A DNA stretch of 64,000 nucleotides, from contig NZ_RZNY01000006.1 in assembly GCF_003994475.1 (NCBI RefSeq), forward strand, positions 183,117 to 247,116, read 5' to 3'. The DNA comes from Paenibacillus anaericanus. Its GTDB lineage: Bacteria > Bacillota > Bacilli > Paenibacillales > Paenibacillaceae. Below, piece by piece: positions 27,087-36,376 of this stretch. The position numbers and the translations under genes were made by a program. A model generated the notes under the pieces. It saw only the letters and a program-made list of their open reading frames with translations. It made no database searches and was not told the origin of the DNA. Position 1 is the stretch's first letter. The number at the start of each line of letters is the position of its first letter.

Positions 27087-27895
27087 TCCTCCGTCCTCCT
27101 TGCTATTTCAATAAAATGTTGTTCAAGTGTACCTCTGTCCACTTTAATATCTAACACCTCAACATTTTTTTGTTTTAAATCTTCAAGTAAAGTCAGCAAC
27201 ATATCTACAATTTTGTCAGTTTCAAAGATTTCGTTCCCATGTTCCGTTTTTATATGAATGGCGTATCGTTTGCTTATTCTGTCAGTTAATGCTGAAGCAG
27301 TACCGCAAAATACGATATTTCCGTCATTCAAGATAGCAATTCTATCACACAGCGCTTCAACTTCTGCCATATCGTGACTTGCCAAAATGATTGTTTTTCC
27401 ATGCGCTCTTAGTTTGCGAATTTGGTCGTGAAGTGATATTCTTCCTTCTACATCAAGTCCTGCTGTTGGCTCATCAAGGAAAACAATATCTGGATTATTG
27501 ATTAAGGAAAGAGCAAGGTGTAAACGTCGTTTTTGCCCTGTTGACAGTTCAGCATATTGCTTTTTTAATTCGTTGATACCGAGAGCTTCAAGCATAGAAT
27601 AATCTATTTGGGTTTTGTTCCATTTTGCAAATAATTTCACTGCCTCCATTGGTTTAATGTGAGCAGGCAGAGAGGATGATTGTAACTGAATACCCATTTT
27701 ACCATTTATCGTGACGTTTCCATTGTCATACTTTCTCAAACCCTCAATACATTCAAGTGCGGTTGTTTTCCCTGCACCATTGACACCGAGCAAGGCAAAA
27801 ATTTCGCCTTTTTTAACGTTAAAATTAAGCCCTTTGAGTACGGTATGATTGCCGTAACTTTTCTTTAATCCGCTAATTTGAATCGCATTAGTCAT
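27083..27895 (-). CDS. ABC transporter ATP-binding protein (exporter)
   Basis: This 270-residue ATPase has Walker A GVNGAGKTT, signature LSTGQKRRLH, Walker B IVFLDEPTAGLD and the switch in LASHDMAEVE. The signature has Thr instead of Gly after Ser (STGQ), common in CcmA/DrrA-type exporters. It overlaps both the MerR gene upstream and the permease gene downstream by four bases, giving tight translational coupling. Confidence 0.88.
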   Translation of the reverse strand: MTNAIQISGLKKSYGNHTVLKGLNFNVKKGEIFALLGVNGAGKTTALECIEGLRKYDNGNVTINGKMGIQLQSSSLPAHIKPMEAVKLFAKWNKTQIDYSMLEALGINELKKQYAELSTGQKRRLHLALSLINNPDIVFLDEPTAGLDVEGRISLHDQIRKLRAHGKTIILASHDMAEVEALCDRIAILNDGNIVFCGTASALTDRISKRYAIHIKTEHGNEIFETDKIVDMLLTLLEDLKQKNVEVLDIKVDRGTLEQHFIEIARRTEE

Positions 27896-28692
27896 TTCGT
27901 TTCCTCCCCAAATGGATTAACACCCAACTTCGAAAAATATATTTCTAAAGCAGGCTCAAGATAGGTATTGGCAAGTGCTTGCTTTTGTTCCCACTCATTC
28001 TTTGTGCCGTCAAAGTTACCTATTTCCATTAGTTTGGGCAACATACTCATATCTCCGTTAGTAAATTCTATAATCATATCCCAATATTCTTTGACAAGAT
28101 GTTGGCTCCTTTCACTTTCGGGTGGTACATTATCTTTTTGCAGTTGCATTACTTCATCACTCAGCCGATTGAATTTATTCATAAAAGCCAAACCACTTTC
28201 TTTATCAAAACGATCACGGATATGGTCAAGGGTTTCATCATCAAAATGTTTAATGAGATAATAAAATTCGTTTTTCATTTGAAGATTAACAATAATGTCC
28301 GCATATTTTTTGAAATCTACCGTCTGAATCTGCAATACTTCTGCTTTTAATTTTTCAATCTCTGTCAAAGAGTCCGCCAAAGCTTCAATTTTTCTTCGTA
28401 TATCGGTAGCTTGTTCGTTTAGTGCATTAGCAACTTCCGCCGGAGTATCAAGAGAAATTAATCTCCCTCTGATGTCATCCAATGAAAAGCCAAGAGATTT
28501 TAATGATAGAATTTGATGGAGCTTAATTAAGTCCTTATCTGTATAAAGCCTGCGTCCACCGTCGCTCACTGCTGAAGGAGAAAACACTCCCTCTTTATCG
28601 TAATATTGCAAGGTGCGAATGGTAATTCCAATTTTCTTTGCAACCTCGCCAACTGTCATATAGCCTTCTGGTATCGCTCTGTATTTGCCCAT
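27892..28692 (-). CDS. MerR-family transcriptional regulator
   Basis: This 266-residue regulator starts at ATG 28692 (MGKYRAIPEGYMTVGEVAKKIG), preceded by GGAGG eight bases upstream; the ATG at 28713 is ahead of that site. The MerR helix-turn-helix is TVGEVAKKIGITIRTLQYYDKEGVFSPS. A dimerising coiled coil (LNEQATDIRRKIEALADSLTEIEKLKAEV) and a helical TipAS-like effector domain follow. It probably controls its own operon with the ABC exporter. No divergent spacer exists, so binding should be in the region just upstream of 28692. Confidence 0.86.
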   Translation of the reverse strand: MGKYRAIPEGYMTVGEVAKKIGITIRTLQYYDKEGVFSPSAVSDGGRRLYTDKDLIKLHQILSLKSLGFSLDDIRGRLISLDTPAEVANALNEQATDIRRKIEALADSLTEIEKLKAEVLQIQTVDFKKYADIIVNLQMKNEFYYLIKHFDDETLDHIRDRFDKESGLAFMNKFNRLSDEVMQLQKDNVPPESERSQHLVKEYWDMIIEFTNGDMSMLPKLMEIGNFDGTKNEWEQKQALANTYLEPALEIYFSKLGVNPFGEETK

Positions 28693-29322
28693 ATTGATTA
28701 CCTCCTGTTTCATATTCTAACTCATTACGCTACGTCATAAGAAAGACCTTTTTCTCAATTTTTCCATTTCCATATAGTAAAAGCAGAAGAGACTTCTCCC
28801 TGCCACCTTTGTCTTATGCGTAAATAATTTCGCTGTTCACCATCTCCATCGCACACGTCCGTATGTAAAGATTCGCTACGGCACGTTATGGTTGTATAAC
28901 GATTATGAGTATTTAGATGTACCTTCGAGAATAACTGTGTTTTATTGCGAGTTTTTCAACGAGGTTCCTTTTCCCTGAACAGATGGGGTTTACAGCCTTG
29001 TCGAAAAACCAGAGTGTCCGGTTTATGCTCTTTTTTTACTATAACAAAGTTTGAATTCAGTTTGTGGTAATGAATAGATACTGGTTGAGGGTAAGATTCA
29101 TACGGGAAATGCCGCTCCATCTTTCTGCTAGGCTTGGATCCAATAATACGATTGAAATTTCGACTCCTCTTGTCAGTTAAAGTGAACTCCAAAATCAAAA
29201 AAACCCAAACCATCAAGGGTTTGGGCTTTGACATTAACATTCAATTTATGGTGACATTTTATATGACAAAACTAATTACAGCGAACAATATCCACAATGT
29301 TCTTTATTTCACCTCAACACAC
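28693..29322. other. 630-bp intergenic stretch without a supported gene
   Basis: An open frame at 28956-29240 (minus, 94 codons) has no ribosome binding site and no family I recognise. Apart from the terminator at 29193-29225, nothing functional was identified. The stretch may be a decayed gene or element. Confidence 0.4.
29193..29225 (-). terminator. intrinsic terminator of the class II ribonucleotide reductase gene
   Basis: Arms CCCAAAC (29204-29210) and GTTTGGG (29219-29225) form a stem that on the minus strand runs into TTTTTTTGATTTT. It is about 100 bases past the nrdJ stop. Confidence 0.7.
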
Positions 29323-31920
29323 CTACGAGCACTTGCTATATCCGCAGTTGCTGCATGTTTTACAGCCCTCAATGTTGATAAGTGATGCGCCACCGCATGA
29401 TGGGCACAAATCACGAGAGGTATTCATACCACTTCCCTGTAAGTTTCCTACTGAGTTATTAGCATGATCTTCGTGATGATCAATTGTAGCCGCTACAGGT
29501 GCGGAGTCATGATCCGCATGAGGTCCAATCTGCACATGAGTTTCCAACGCTTTGGCCACAGCATCAGCTATGGATTCCACACGATTCACACCAAATCCAA
29601 TCGCTCCGGATCCCCCAATACCTTTCAAGTGCTTGATCAATAATTCTACCTTGTGACCATGATCGCCATAGCGTAGGAACAATGAGCACACTCGCCCTAA
29701 AGCTTCCGCCATAGCGAATACATCTGAACCTGCCTTCCCAACATTCAGGAAGATTTCACTCGGGATACCACCCAGATCGTTAATGGTAATGTACGCCATA
29801 CCAAACGGAGTATTGATTTTATACGTAGCCCCCCGGAGAACTTGAGGACGTTTTTTATATTGCTTATCTAATGCTCCTTTATCATCAACCTCTGTATTCA
29901 CAGATAATGATTGCGTGAAGTTCTCTACCTGAGCTTGTTCTGCAACTCCATCCGTTGAAGGAACTTCTGTTGCTACAGCTTTCTCTTCCTTCTTCTCTGT
30001 TTGCAATACCTGTACATCACGGCTACCATCGCGATAGATAGTTACCCCTTTACAACCAAGGTCAAATGCCAATTCATAGAGTTCCTTCGTTTCTTCAACA
30101 GTGAAATCCGCTGGGCAGTTCGCTGTTTTCGAAATTGAACTGTCCACCCAACGCTGAATCGCAGCTTGTGTACGGATGTGATCCTTAGCCGATAAATTCA
30201 TCGCAGTTACATAATAATCAGGAAGTTCTTCGCCTGGATGAGCATCTAGCCAATCTTGAGCAATCGGTACAAACTGCTCATCGAAACCAAGACGACTCTG
30301 ACGATAATATTTGAAAGCGAAATAAGGTTCAATTCCTGTAGAAGTTCCCACCATCGTGCCCGTACTACCTGTCGGTGCTTGTGTAATGAGCGTTACGTTA
30401 CGGACACCTTTCTCACGCACAGCTTCGCCAACTTCAGGATACTCTTCGCATAGTACCTTCATAAACCCACTTTGTAAATACGGATCAGCTTCAAATGCTG
30501 GGAATGCTCCCTTCTCTTCCGCTATCTCAGCGGAGGCTAGGTAGGCTTCTTTGGCAATGAAACCATATAGTTTATCCAAAAACTCCAATGATTCAGGACT
30601 ACCATAACGGATATGCAATTTAATCATCAGTTCAGCGAGACCCATTGTCCCTAGACCAACGCGGCGCTCTTTCTTCTGATTCTCCTTATTCTCTTCGAAG
30701 TGATAAGGAGTCCGATCAATAACATTATCCAAGAAACGAACGGAATATCGTGTTGTTGTCGCTAGGTCATCCCAATCAATGTCGTGTTTCTCTTCATCAT
30801 AGAACTTAGACAAATTAATAGCTGACAGATTGCAGACACCCCAACCAGGTAAACCCTGTTCTCCACACGGGTTTGTACAGATGATCGGATTGAAGTACCA
30901 GCTGTTAGACATTTGGTTGTAATACTCCATAAATACAACGCCTGGCTCGGCCGATTTCCAAGCAGATTCAATAATCGTATGCCAGATCTCACGTGCTTTA
31001 ACTGTACGATAATGAACTACCTTGCGACCCGCAGCCTTCCATTTATCGAGATCGCCGTCCCATACCTCGTTGTAATCCTCTTCTGTTGTATCCGGGAAGA
31101 CGAGATCCCAATCGAGGTCCTCCTTGACAGCTTTCATAAAATTGTTACTTACGCAGACCGATAAGTTTGCATTCGTTACTTGTCCCATACTTTGTTTGAC
31201 CGTGATGAAATCGAGTATATCCGGATGCCAATCATTCATCATCAGCATTAGTGCACCACGTCTGCTTCCACCTTGCTCTATCAGGCCTGTCGTGTAGCTG
31301 AACAATCCACCCCATGACACCGCACCGCTAGAAGATCCATTCACGCCTTTTACTATGGCACGGCGAGGACGGAGCGAACTAAGATTGATCCCTACACCAC
31401 CACCACGAGCCATAATCTCCGTCATTTCTGACAAAGTTTCCATAATTCCCCCGCGGCTATCCTTTGGTGAAGGAATGACATAGCAGTTAAATAGGGTCAA
31501 TTCATCGCTCGCTCCTGCACCTGCAGCGATTCGTCCACCCGGAACTAATTTCCAATCATCCAAAATGTAACGGAACTTCTCTTCCCAATCCTTCTGAAGT
31601 TCTGGGGTTTGTTCAACTGATGCTATAGCGGTAGCCAGACGATCCCACATTTCCTCAGGTGTTTTCTCTATATTCAGCGTCAGCTTCTCTACATCAGATT
31701 CCACCAATTCGCCTTGGCGAGTCTTGACGGTAACCTTACGTCCTTCGCGAGCAACGATTTCCCCAACTTCCTTTGTCGGAAACTTCGGATCATCTTTAGT
31801 AAGTACGAGAACAACGTCCCCTACCTTTGCATGACTTGGATCAGCGTCTTTCCAAGCGTAACGGTCCAAGAAGATTTTCTCACTTAGGCCTTCTAATTTT
31901 TGCTTCTGCTGTTTATTCAA
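29323..31920 (-). CDS. nrdJ: adenosylcobalamin-dependent (class II) ribonucleoside-diphosphate reductase
   Basis: This 865-residue enzyme makes deoxyribonucleotides using a B12 radical, so it works with or without oxygen. Landmarks are GRIAAGAGASDELTLFNCYVIPSP, ARGGGVGINLSSLRPRRA, NPCGEQGLPGWGVCNLSAINLS with active-site cysteines, and ITQAPTGSTGTMVGTSTGIEP. The C-terminal tail has paired CxxC motifs (CPSCGG, CKTCSNCGYSKC). I start it at TTG 31920 because AGGAGG lies nine bases upstream; the ATG at 31977 would place 19 poorly conserved residues over a repeat. A free-living nitrogen fixer would benefit from an oxygen-indifferent reductase. Confidence 0.93.
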   Translation of the reverse strand: MNKQQKQKLEGLSEKIFLDRYAWKDADPSHAKVGDVVLVLTKDDPKFPTKEVGEIVAREGRKVTVKTRQGELVESDVEKLTLNIEKTPEEMWDRLATAIASVEQTPELQKDWEEKFRYILDDWKLVPGGRIAAGAGASDELTLFNCYVIPSPKDSRGGIMETLSEMTEIMARGGGVGINLSSLRPRRAIVKGVNGSSSGAVSWGGLFSYTTGLIEQGGSRRGALMLMMNDWHPDILDFITVKQSMGQVTNANLSVCVSNNFMKAVKEDLDWDLVFPDTTEEDYNEVWDGDLDKWKAAGRKVVHYRTVKAREIWHTIIESAWKSAEPGVVFMEYYNQMSNSWYFNPIICTNPCGEQGLPGWGVCNLSAINLSKFYDEEKHDIDWDDLATTTRYSVRFLDNVIDRTPYHFEENKENQKKERRVGLGTMGLAELMIKLHIRYGSPESLEFLDKLYGFIAKEAYLASAEIAEEKGAFPAFEADPYLQSGFMKVLCEEYPEVGEAVREKGVRNVTLITQAPTGSTGTMVGTSTGIEPYFAFKYYRQSRLGFDEQFVPIAQDWLDAHPGEELPDYYVTAMNLSAKDHIRTQAAIQRWVDSSISKTANCPADFTVEETKELYELAFDLGCKGVTIYRDGSRDVQVLQTEKKEEKAVATEVPSTDGVAEQAQVENFTQSLSVNTEVDDKGALDKQYKKRPQVLRGATYKINTPFGMAYITINDLGGIPSEIFLNVGKAGSDVFAMAEALGRVCSLFLRYGDHGHKVELLIKHLKGIGGSGAIGFGVNRVESIADAVAKALETHVQIGPHADHDSAPVAATIDHHEDHANNSVGNLQGSGMNTSRDLCPSCGGASLINIEGCKTCSNCGYSKCS

Positions 31921-31936
31921 AAAAAACACCCTCCTA

Positions 31937-32136
31937 AAAGTTTTGTGAGCGTTGCTTCCTGAGTAATCTTCGTACAAAACTACCTCGAAAGCATACGCCT
32001 AAGTTTTGTGAGCGTTGCTTCCTGAGCAATCTTCGTTCAAAACTACTCCGAAAGCATACGCTTAAGTTTTGTGAGCGTTGCATCATGAGTCTAACTTTAC
32101 ATCAAAACTAACTCTGTGATTGCATGCGTTTAAGTA
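31937..32136. repeat. three tandem copies of a 63-bp repeat
   Basis: AAGTTTTGTGAGCGTTGC begins at 31938, 32001 and 32064, exactly 63 bases apart. The first two copies are nearly identical through AAAACTAC and GAAAGCATACGC; the third diverges after about 30 bases. On the minus strand the last copy ends directly at the nrdJ ribosome binding site. The unit also contains an internal inverted pair, AAGTTTTG and CAAAACT, so each copy can fold into a stem. Confidence 0.85.
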
Positions 32137-32369
32137 TCTATAAGTATTTTAACAATAAATAAAGATCACCATATATTGTGTGCGAGTACTATTATACTAT
32201 ACTACATATCGATATTACAGCCTGTTTTGAGAAAAAAACATACTTAAATTCGACAAATTAATCCCTACCTTAGACACTGGAAATCTTTAAAGTTATGAAC
32301 TTCCTCTTTTTCGTCCATACTACACCTACATCTGCAAGAATACGCAATTACTAATGGAGGTTTATTACC
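32137..32369. other. intergenic spacer between nrdJ and yqhH
   Basis: An AT-rich spacer of about 230 bases that must hold the divergent promoters for nrdJ and yqhH. I cannot assign a clear promoter pair or RNA element. Confidence 0.4.
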
Positions 32370-34139
32370 ATGTGTCCTCATCCCCCAAGACCTGCTGTAA
32401 ATTCGACAAGTCCGATCCCAGTTTCTGTTGAATTCGATCATAGCTGGTTCGAAGATCTCGAAACTCGCCTAAATAAAGGCGGCCCTTGGGACGATTGGAA
32501 GTTATTCAACCTAGCTGCACAAGCAGAGACTGCTTCACTGGTCACTAGTTTTGACGAGATGCTATGTCTTCAACATCTGCAGAACGTGACTCCATTACCA
32601 CATCAGACCGAAACCGCACGTAAAGTATTATTCGAAATGCGGGGCCGCGCCATACTAGCCGATGAGGTTGGTCTTGGTAAAACAATCGAAGCCGGAATGA
32701 TTCTGAAAGAATACTTCCTTCGCGGCCTAGTACGCAAAGTGCTTATACTTGTACCCGCCTCACTGGTTCTCCAGTGGGTGCGAGAGTTAAATCAGAAATT
32801 CGGTATTCCAGCCGTTGCGCAGAAAAAGGAGTATTCTTGGCAGAATGACATTGTTGTAGCCTCAATGGATACAGCCAAACGCAATCCTCACAAAGATATT
32901 TTAATCAATGGTGAGTACGACATGGTTATCGTTGACGAGGCACATAAACTCAAGAACAAGAAGACCACTAATTATCAATTCATGTTACAACTACGAAAAA
33001 AATACTGTCTACTACTTACCGCTACTCCAGTGCAGAACGATCTGGGCGAATTGTTCAATCTTATCAATCTACTCAAACCAGGTCAACTCGGAGGATCGAA
33101 TGATTTCTCGGCTAATTTCGTCGTCGATAAACGGATTCCAAAGAACGAAGGTCAATTGAAAGGTGAACTCGCTAAAGTTATGATTCGCAATCGGCGTGGT
33201 GACGGCGAACTAGATTTCACCAAGCGGATCGTTCGAAATGTTCACGTTGAACTTTCTGATGAAGAGAAGAAATTATACGATGGCGTCACTTCCTTTGTCA
33301 GAGATCAATATCAGGCGGCAGGTGGTAATCTTAGTAGTATGCTTTCACTTATCACTCTTCAACGCGAAGTGTGTAGTAGCCGGGATGCCGTGTTTGTAAC
33401 ACTCGTTAATTTATCGAAGAAATTACCTCTAGATTCTCCGCTTCGGGAAAGAATATGGGGACTCGTAGACATCATTAAGACCATTCAAACGAATAGTAAA
33501 GCTGAAAAAACAATGGAGATCATTCAAGGAATGAACGAAAAAGTGATCATCTTTACCGAATACCGTGCCACTCAAGAATACTTAATGAAATATTTCAGAG
33601 ACCGTAATATGACTGCAGTTCCGTATCGTGGTGGAATGAACAGAGGAAAGAAAGATTGGATGATGGATCTCTTCCGTGGACGGACTCAAGTTATGATTGC
33701 CACCGAAGCTGGCGGTGAAGGTATCAACTTACAGTTCTGCCATCAGATGATCAATTTTGATTTACCCTGGAATCCTATGCGCGTAGAACAGCGAATCGGA
33801 CGTATACACCGATTAGGCCAAGAGCATGATGTCATGATTTACAACCTATCCACCCAAGGGACGATTGAGGAGCATATTCTCAATCTTCTGCACGAGAAGA
33901 TCAACATGTTTGAGATGGTAATCGGTCAACTCGACGTGATTTTAGAGCGCTTCGAGAAAAAAGAATCTTTGGAAAAAAGCATCTATAAAATACTACTGGA
34001 ATCTCAAGATGACCAAGAAATTGCCAGTCGCGTGGATTCCCTTGGCCGTAGCATTCATTCCATCAAGAATGAGTTAGATAATGAGGAATTATCCGTTACT
34101 GATAATGGTAGCGATTTCAAACAATTGCTAGGAGGTTAA
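32370..34139 (+). CDS. yqhH: SNF2-family helicase-like ATPase, YqhH type
   Basis: This 589-residue protein contains a complete SNF2 motor: motif I LADEVGLGKTIEAGM, motif II VDEAHKLKN, motif III LLLTATPVQND, motif V ATEAGGEGINLQFC and motif VI RVEQRIGRIHRLGQ. The RapA/HepA-like core lacks additional DNA-binding domains. It is followed seven bases later by a yqhG-like gene, the same pair as in Bacillus. It is probably an ATP-driven nucleic-acid remodeller; its cellular target is unknown. The ATG at 32370 has a GGAGG 10-15 bases upstream. Confidence 0.9.
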   Translation: MCPHPPRPAVNSTSPIPVSVEFDHSWFEDLETRLNKGGPWDDWKLFNLAAQAETASLVTSFDEMLCLQHLQNVTPLPHQTETARKVLFEMRGRAILADEVGLGKTIEAGMILKEYFLRGLVRKVLILVPASLVLQWVRELNQKFGIPAVAQKKEYSWQNDIVVASMDTAKRNPHKDILINGEYDMVIVDEAHKLKNKKTTNYQFMLQLRKKYCLLLTATPVQNDLGELFNLINLLKPGQLGGSNDFSANFVVDKRIPKNEGQLKGELAKVMIRNRRGDGELDFTKRIVRNVHVELSDEEKKLYDGVTSFVRDQYQAAGGNLSSMLSLITLQREVCSSRDAVFVTLVNLSKKLPLDSPLRERIWGLVDIIKTIQTNSKAEKTMEIIQGMNEKVIIFTEYRATQEYLMKYFRDRNMTAVPYRGGMNRGKKDWMMDLFRGRTQVMIATEAGGEGINLQFCHQMINFDLPWNPMRVEQRIGRIHRLGQEHDVMIYNLSTQGTIEEHILNLLHEKINMFEMVIGQLDVILERFEKKESLEKSIYKILLESQDDQEIASRVDSLGRSIHSIKNELDNEELSVTDNGSDFKQLLGG

Positions 34140-34145
34140 CATACA

Positions 34146-35147
34146 TTGACAATGACAACGGAGCAAATCCAGAAATTTGTCATGACTTATTTAGAAACGA
34201 CAGAGTGTCAAATTATCGAAAAATCACCCTCCCACGTCACCGTAAAACTATCACCCCAAGCGGATCGTGATTTGACGAATCGCCCTTATTATTGGGGTTT
34301 TATTGAGCGCACTGGAGCTGAACCTGAGACCATGTCATTCTCTTTCATCTTTGATCCTGAGAGGCATCAGGCCGATCTCGATCGGCAAACCAAAGCAGAG
34401 TCAGAACGAACTTCGAGAATTGCTGCTGAGGGAGAAGCCTCTAATCCTATTGAAACACCAGTAAATGCACAACCACAGGAAGACAGCATTCTCGGAAGGT
34501 ACTTTGGGGTGGTTCGCCCCCTACCTATACTTGGACCCGGCAGAATTCAGCGTGAGGAGTTAACCTATGGTAGTCCCAGGCTTAAACAAATCTTTGCTGC
34601 TGCTCAGCGTTCGGGGCGCTGCGTCTACTTATTTGAAGACCCTGGACAAAAGCAGCGAATGACTTTGCTCCCAGCTGCCTACGAACCTTGGCTTGGTGTC
34701 TGCTTCAAAGTTGAACTTTCCTGTGATGTGAAACGTGAGGAATTGCATTTCTACGGAATATCCTTACTAAATGGCAAGGTGGATGAAGATTTCAATTCAC
34801 AATTATTAGATAAAAACTGGATGCCACGTGTACCCGAGAATATTCACATTGAACCTTCAAGATTATCTCTCGCGGATGGCCGCGATGTTCTGGAATCTAA
34901 ATTAAGAACCAAAGTCGAGTCATATGATCATAGCTGGGCCGAAGAAGCCTCCGAACGTCTTCAGGACGAACTTACACTCATTGAGTCTTACTATAGAGAT
35001 CTGTTGGAACAACCTGACGAAGAACAAAATAAGGCCATTCAAGAGCAATTCGAATCTAGACAGGGAGAAATCCGCTGGCAGTACCAGCCGAGAATTGTCG
35101 TATCTACCGTAAACTACGGCATCTTTCATCTACGTTCGCCGTGGTAA
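34146..35147 (+). CDS. yqhG: YqhG-like protein
   Basis: This 333-residue cytoplasmic protein starts at TTG 34146 (TMTTEQIQKFVMTYLETTECQI); GGAGG at the end of yqhH is ten bases upstream, while the ATG two codons later is too far from it. It matches YqhG by position after the SNF2 gene and by the segments RPYYWGFIERTGAEP and RYFGVVRPLPILGPGRI. The C-terminal part (270-310) is helical and charged. Function is unknown; the conserved pairing suggests it acts with YqhH. It contains an acidic/glutamine-rich variable linker around residues 80-115. Confidence 0.78.
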   Translation: MTMTTEQIQKFVMTYLETTECQIIEKSPSHVTVKLSPQADRDLTNRPYYWGFIERTGAEPETMSFSFIFDPERHQADLDRQTKAESERTSRIAAEGEASNPIETPVNAQPQEDSILGRYFGVVRPLPILGPGRIQREELTYGSPRLKQIFAAAQRSGRCVYLFEDPGQKQRMTLLPAAYEPWLGVCFKVELSCDVKREELHFYGISLLNGKVDEDFNSQLLDKNWMPRVPENIHIEPSRLSLADGRDVLESKLRTKVESYDHSWAEEASERLQDELTLIESYYRDLLEQPDEEQNKAIQEQFESRQGEIRWQYQPRIVVSTVNYGIFHLRSPW

Positions 35148-35334
35148 CCATGAATTGACCCTGCTCGCTAAAAGATCGCAAAAATAGAAGCAGAATAACT
35201 TGCCCGAACCCGACACGTTGTAACACCATTTTTGAGCTGTCTCCAATACAATGGACAAGCGGTCCGAGCTTCAGCAGTTTTTAATGCTGTGATGGATACC
35301 ATATACCATTCCAATGAAATGAAGGTGTAGAGAC

Positions 35335-36294
35335 ATGAACATCTGGAAGCCGACTTCAATTTTAGTAAAAATATTGGTGTGTACTGCCCTACTCCTGCCT
35401 GTTGTCCTCCAATTTCAAGCAGGAGCAATTCCCGTACAGGCAAATGTTTCTCAAACAACGAAACGAGCAGACACAGCACCCGAAGATCTACGCCAATATA
35501 CAGCTGAAGTGATCCAACAACTAGCCTTAAGTGAACCATTAACTTCTTGGAAAAACGCAGATTATGTGATTGAGCCACTCGGTCCAGGGACACGCAGTTG
35601 GCTTGTTACTGTGAAGACAGAGAAGAACGCTCCACCCGGTTATATCATCATTTCTTCTACAGAAAATAACGAATACAAGCTCGTCGAGTACGGGAGCGGT
35701 CCCGATTCCTTATACGTTCGTTCCAACTTAGATTCCGCTCTCAAGGCTAGCGGAATCTCCAAACAAGGAATAACTAACGAAAATGTAGTACCTTTATACG
35801 GTGGTCCGGTTCTTGCAGAATGGAAAGTCAAACCGAGCGTAGCAAACTCGATTCAATTTCTGGATGCCTTAACCGGGGAACTTCTACCGGAAAGTAAAGA
35901 AAGCTGGGACAAACAAGCTGCTAAATACCATGCCCCGGAGCTCGCAGTTGGAAGTAACCAGAGAGGACTGTCACCTGAAGGCACCATATATACTTCCAAA
36001 GTGTTCGATCCCTATGACAACATATTATGGATGACGGAGAAATCCCTAAAATTTAAGAAGGAATCTTTCGAAGCCATACTAAATGCTAGTAAGAAACTTG
36101 TCTTTGTCTCCTCCGGAGCGGAACGCACTTATAACATCCCATTACCTATACACGGCTATCAGAAATGGACAGAAGATTCCTCATTAAACTCCAATGAAGC
36201 CATTTACGTACTTACTGGATCAGAATCCTCTTCTCGCTGGATTTCACTTCATGCACTTATTGATTGTGGCTATTTTGTCGCTTATAAAGAATAA
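35335..36294 (+). CDS. secreted or surface protein of unknown function
   Basis: This 319-residue protein has a signal peptide (MNIWK, hydrophobic SILVKILVCTALLLPVVLQF, cleavage near VQA-NV at about residue 37). There is no lipobox and no other membrane segment. The mature part begins with a helical region, then a beta-rich stretch with the motif PPGYIIISSTENNEYKLVEYGSG, which recalls the Spi/PepSY-like inhibitor or propeptide folds of bacterial proteases without clear identity. A second region (residues 200-310) reads like a C39-peptidase-type remnant, but I see no catalytic Cys/His pair. I cannot assign a function. Confidence 0.65.
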   Translation: MNIWKPTSILVKILVCTALLLPVVLQFQAGAIPVQANVSQTTKRADTAPEDLRQYTAEVIQQLALSEPLTSWKNADYVIEPLGPGTRSWLVTVKTEKNAPPGYIIISSTENNEYKLVEYGSGPDSLYVRSNLDSALKASGISKQGITNENVVPLYGGPVLAEWKVKPSVANSIQFLDALTGELLPESKESWDKQAAKYHAPELAVGSNQRGLSPEGTIYTSKVFDPYDNILWMTEKSLKFKKESFEAILNASKKLVFVSSGAERTYNIPLPIHGYQKWTEDSSLNSNEAIYVLTGSESSSRWISLHALIDCGYFVAYKE

Positions 36295-36321
36295 TTTATT
36301 TCTATAAATAAGAGAAATACT

Positions 36322-36372
36322 AAAAGCAGCTATCCCCTAAGTAGTATTGCTACTTGTGGGATAGCTGCTTTT
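36322..36372. terminator. bidirectional terminator at the end of the nif operon
   Basis: Perfect 15-base arms AAAAGCAGCTATCCC and GGGATAGCTGCTTTT flank a 21-base loop that itself holds a smaller stem (AAGTAG/CTACTT). It separates nifV from the convergent secreted-protein gene. Confidence 0.88.
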
Positions 36373-36376
36373 GATT

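Noticed and set aside
28956..29240. 94-codon open frame on the minus strand
   Set aside because: No ribosome binding site and no recognisable fold; it overlaps the nrdJ terminator.
31937..32136. CRISPR array
   Set aside because: The repeats are directly tandem at 63 bases with no unique spacers, and no cas genes are present.
35168..35593. 141-codon minus-strand open frame
   Set aside because: It overlaps the signal-peptide-encoding start of the secreted protein on the plus strand and has no ribosome binding site.
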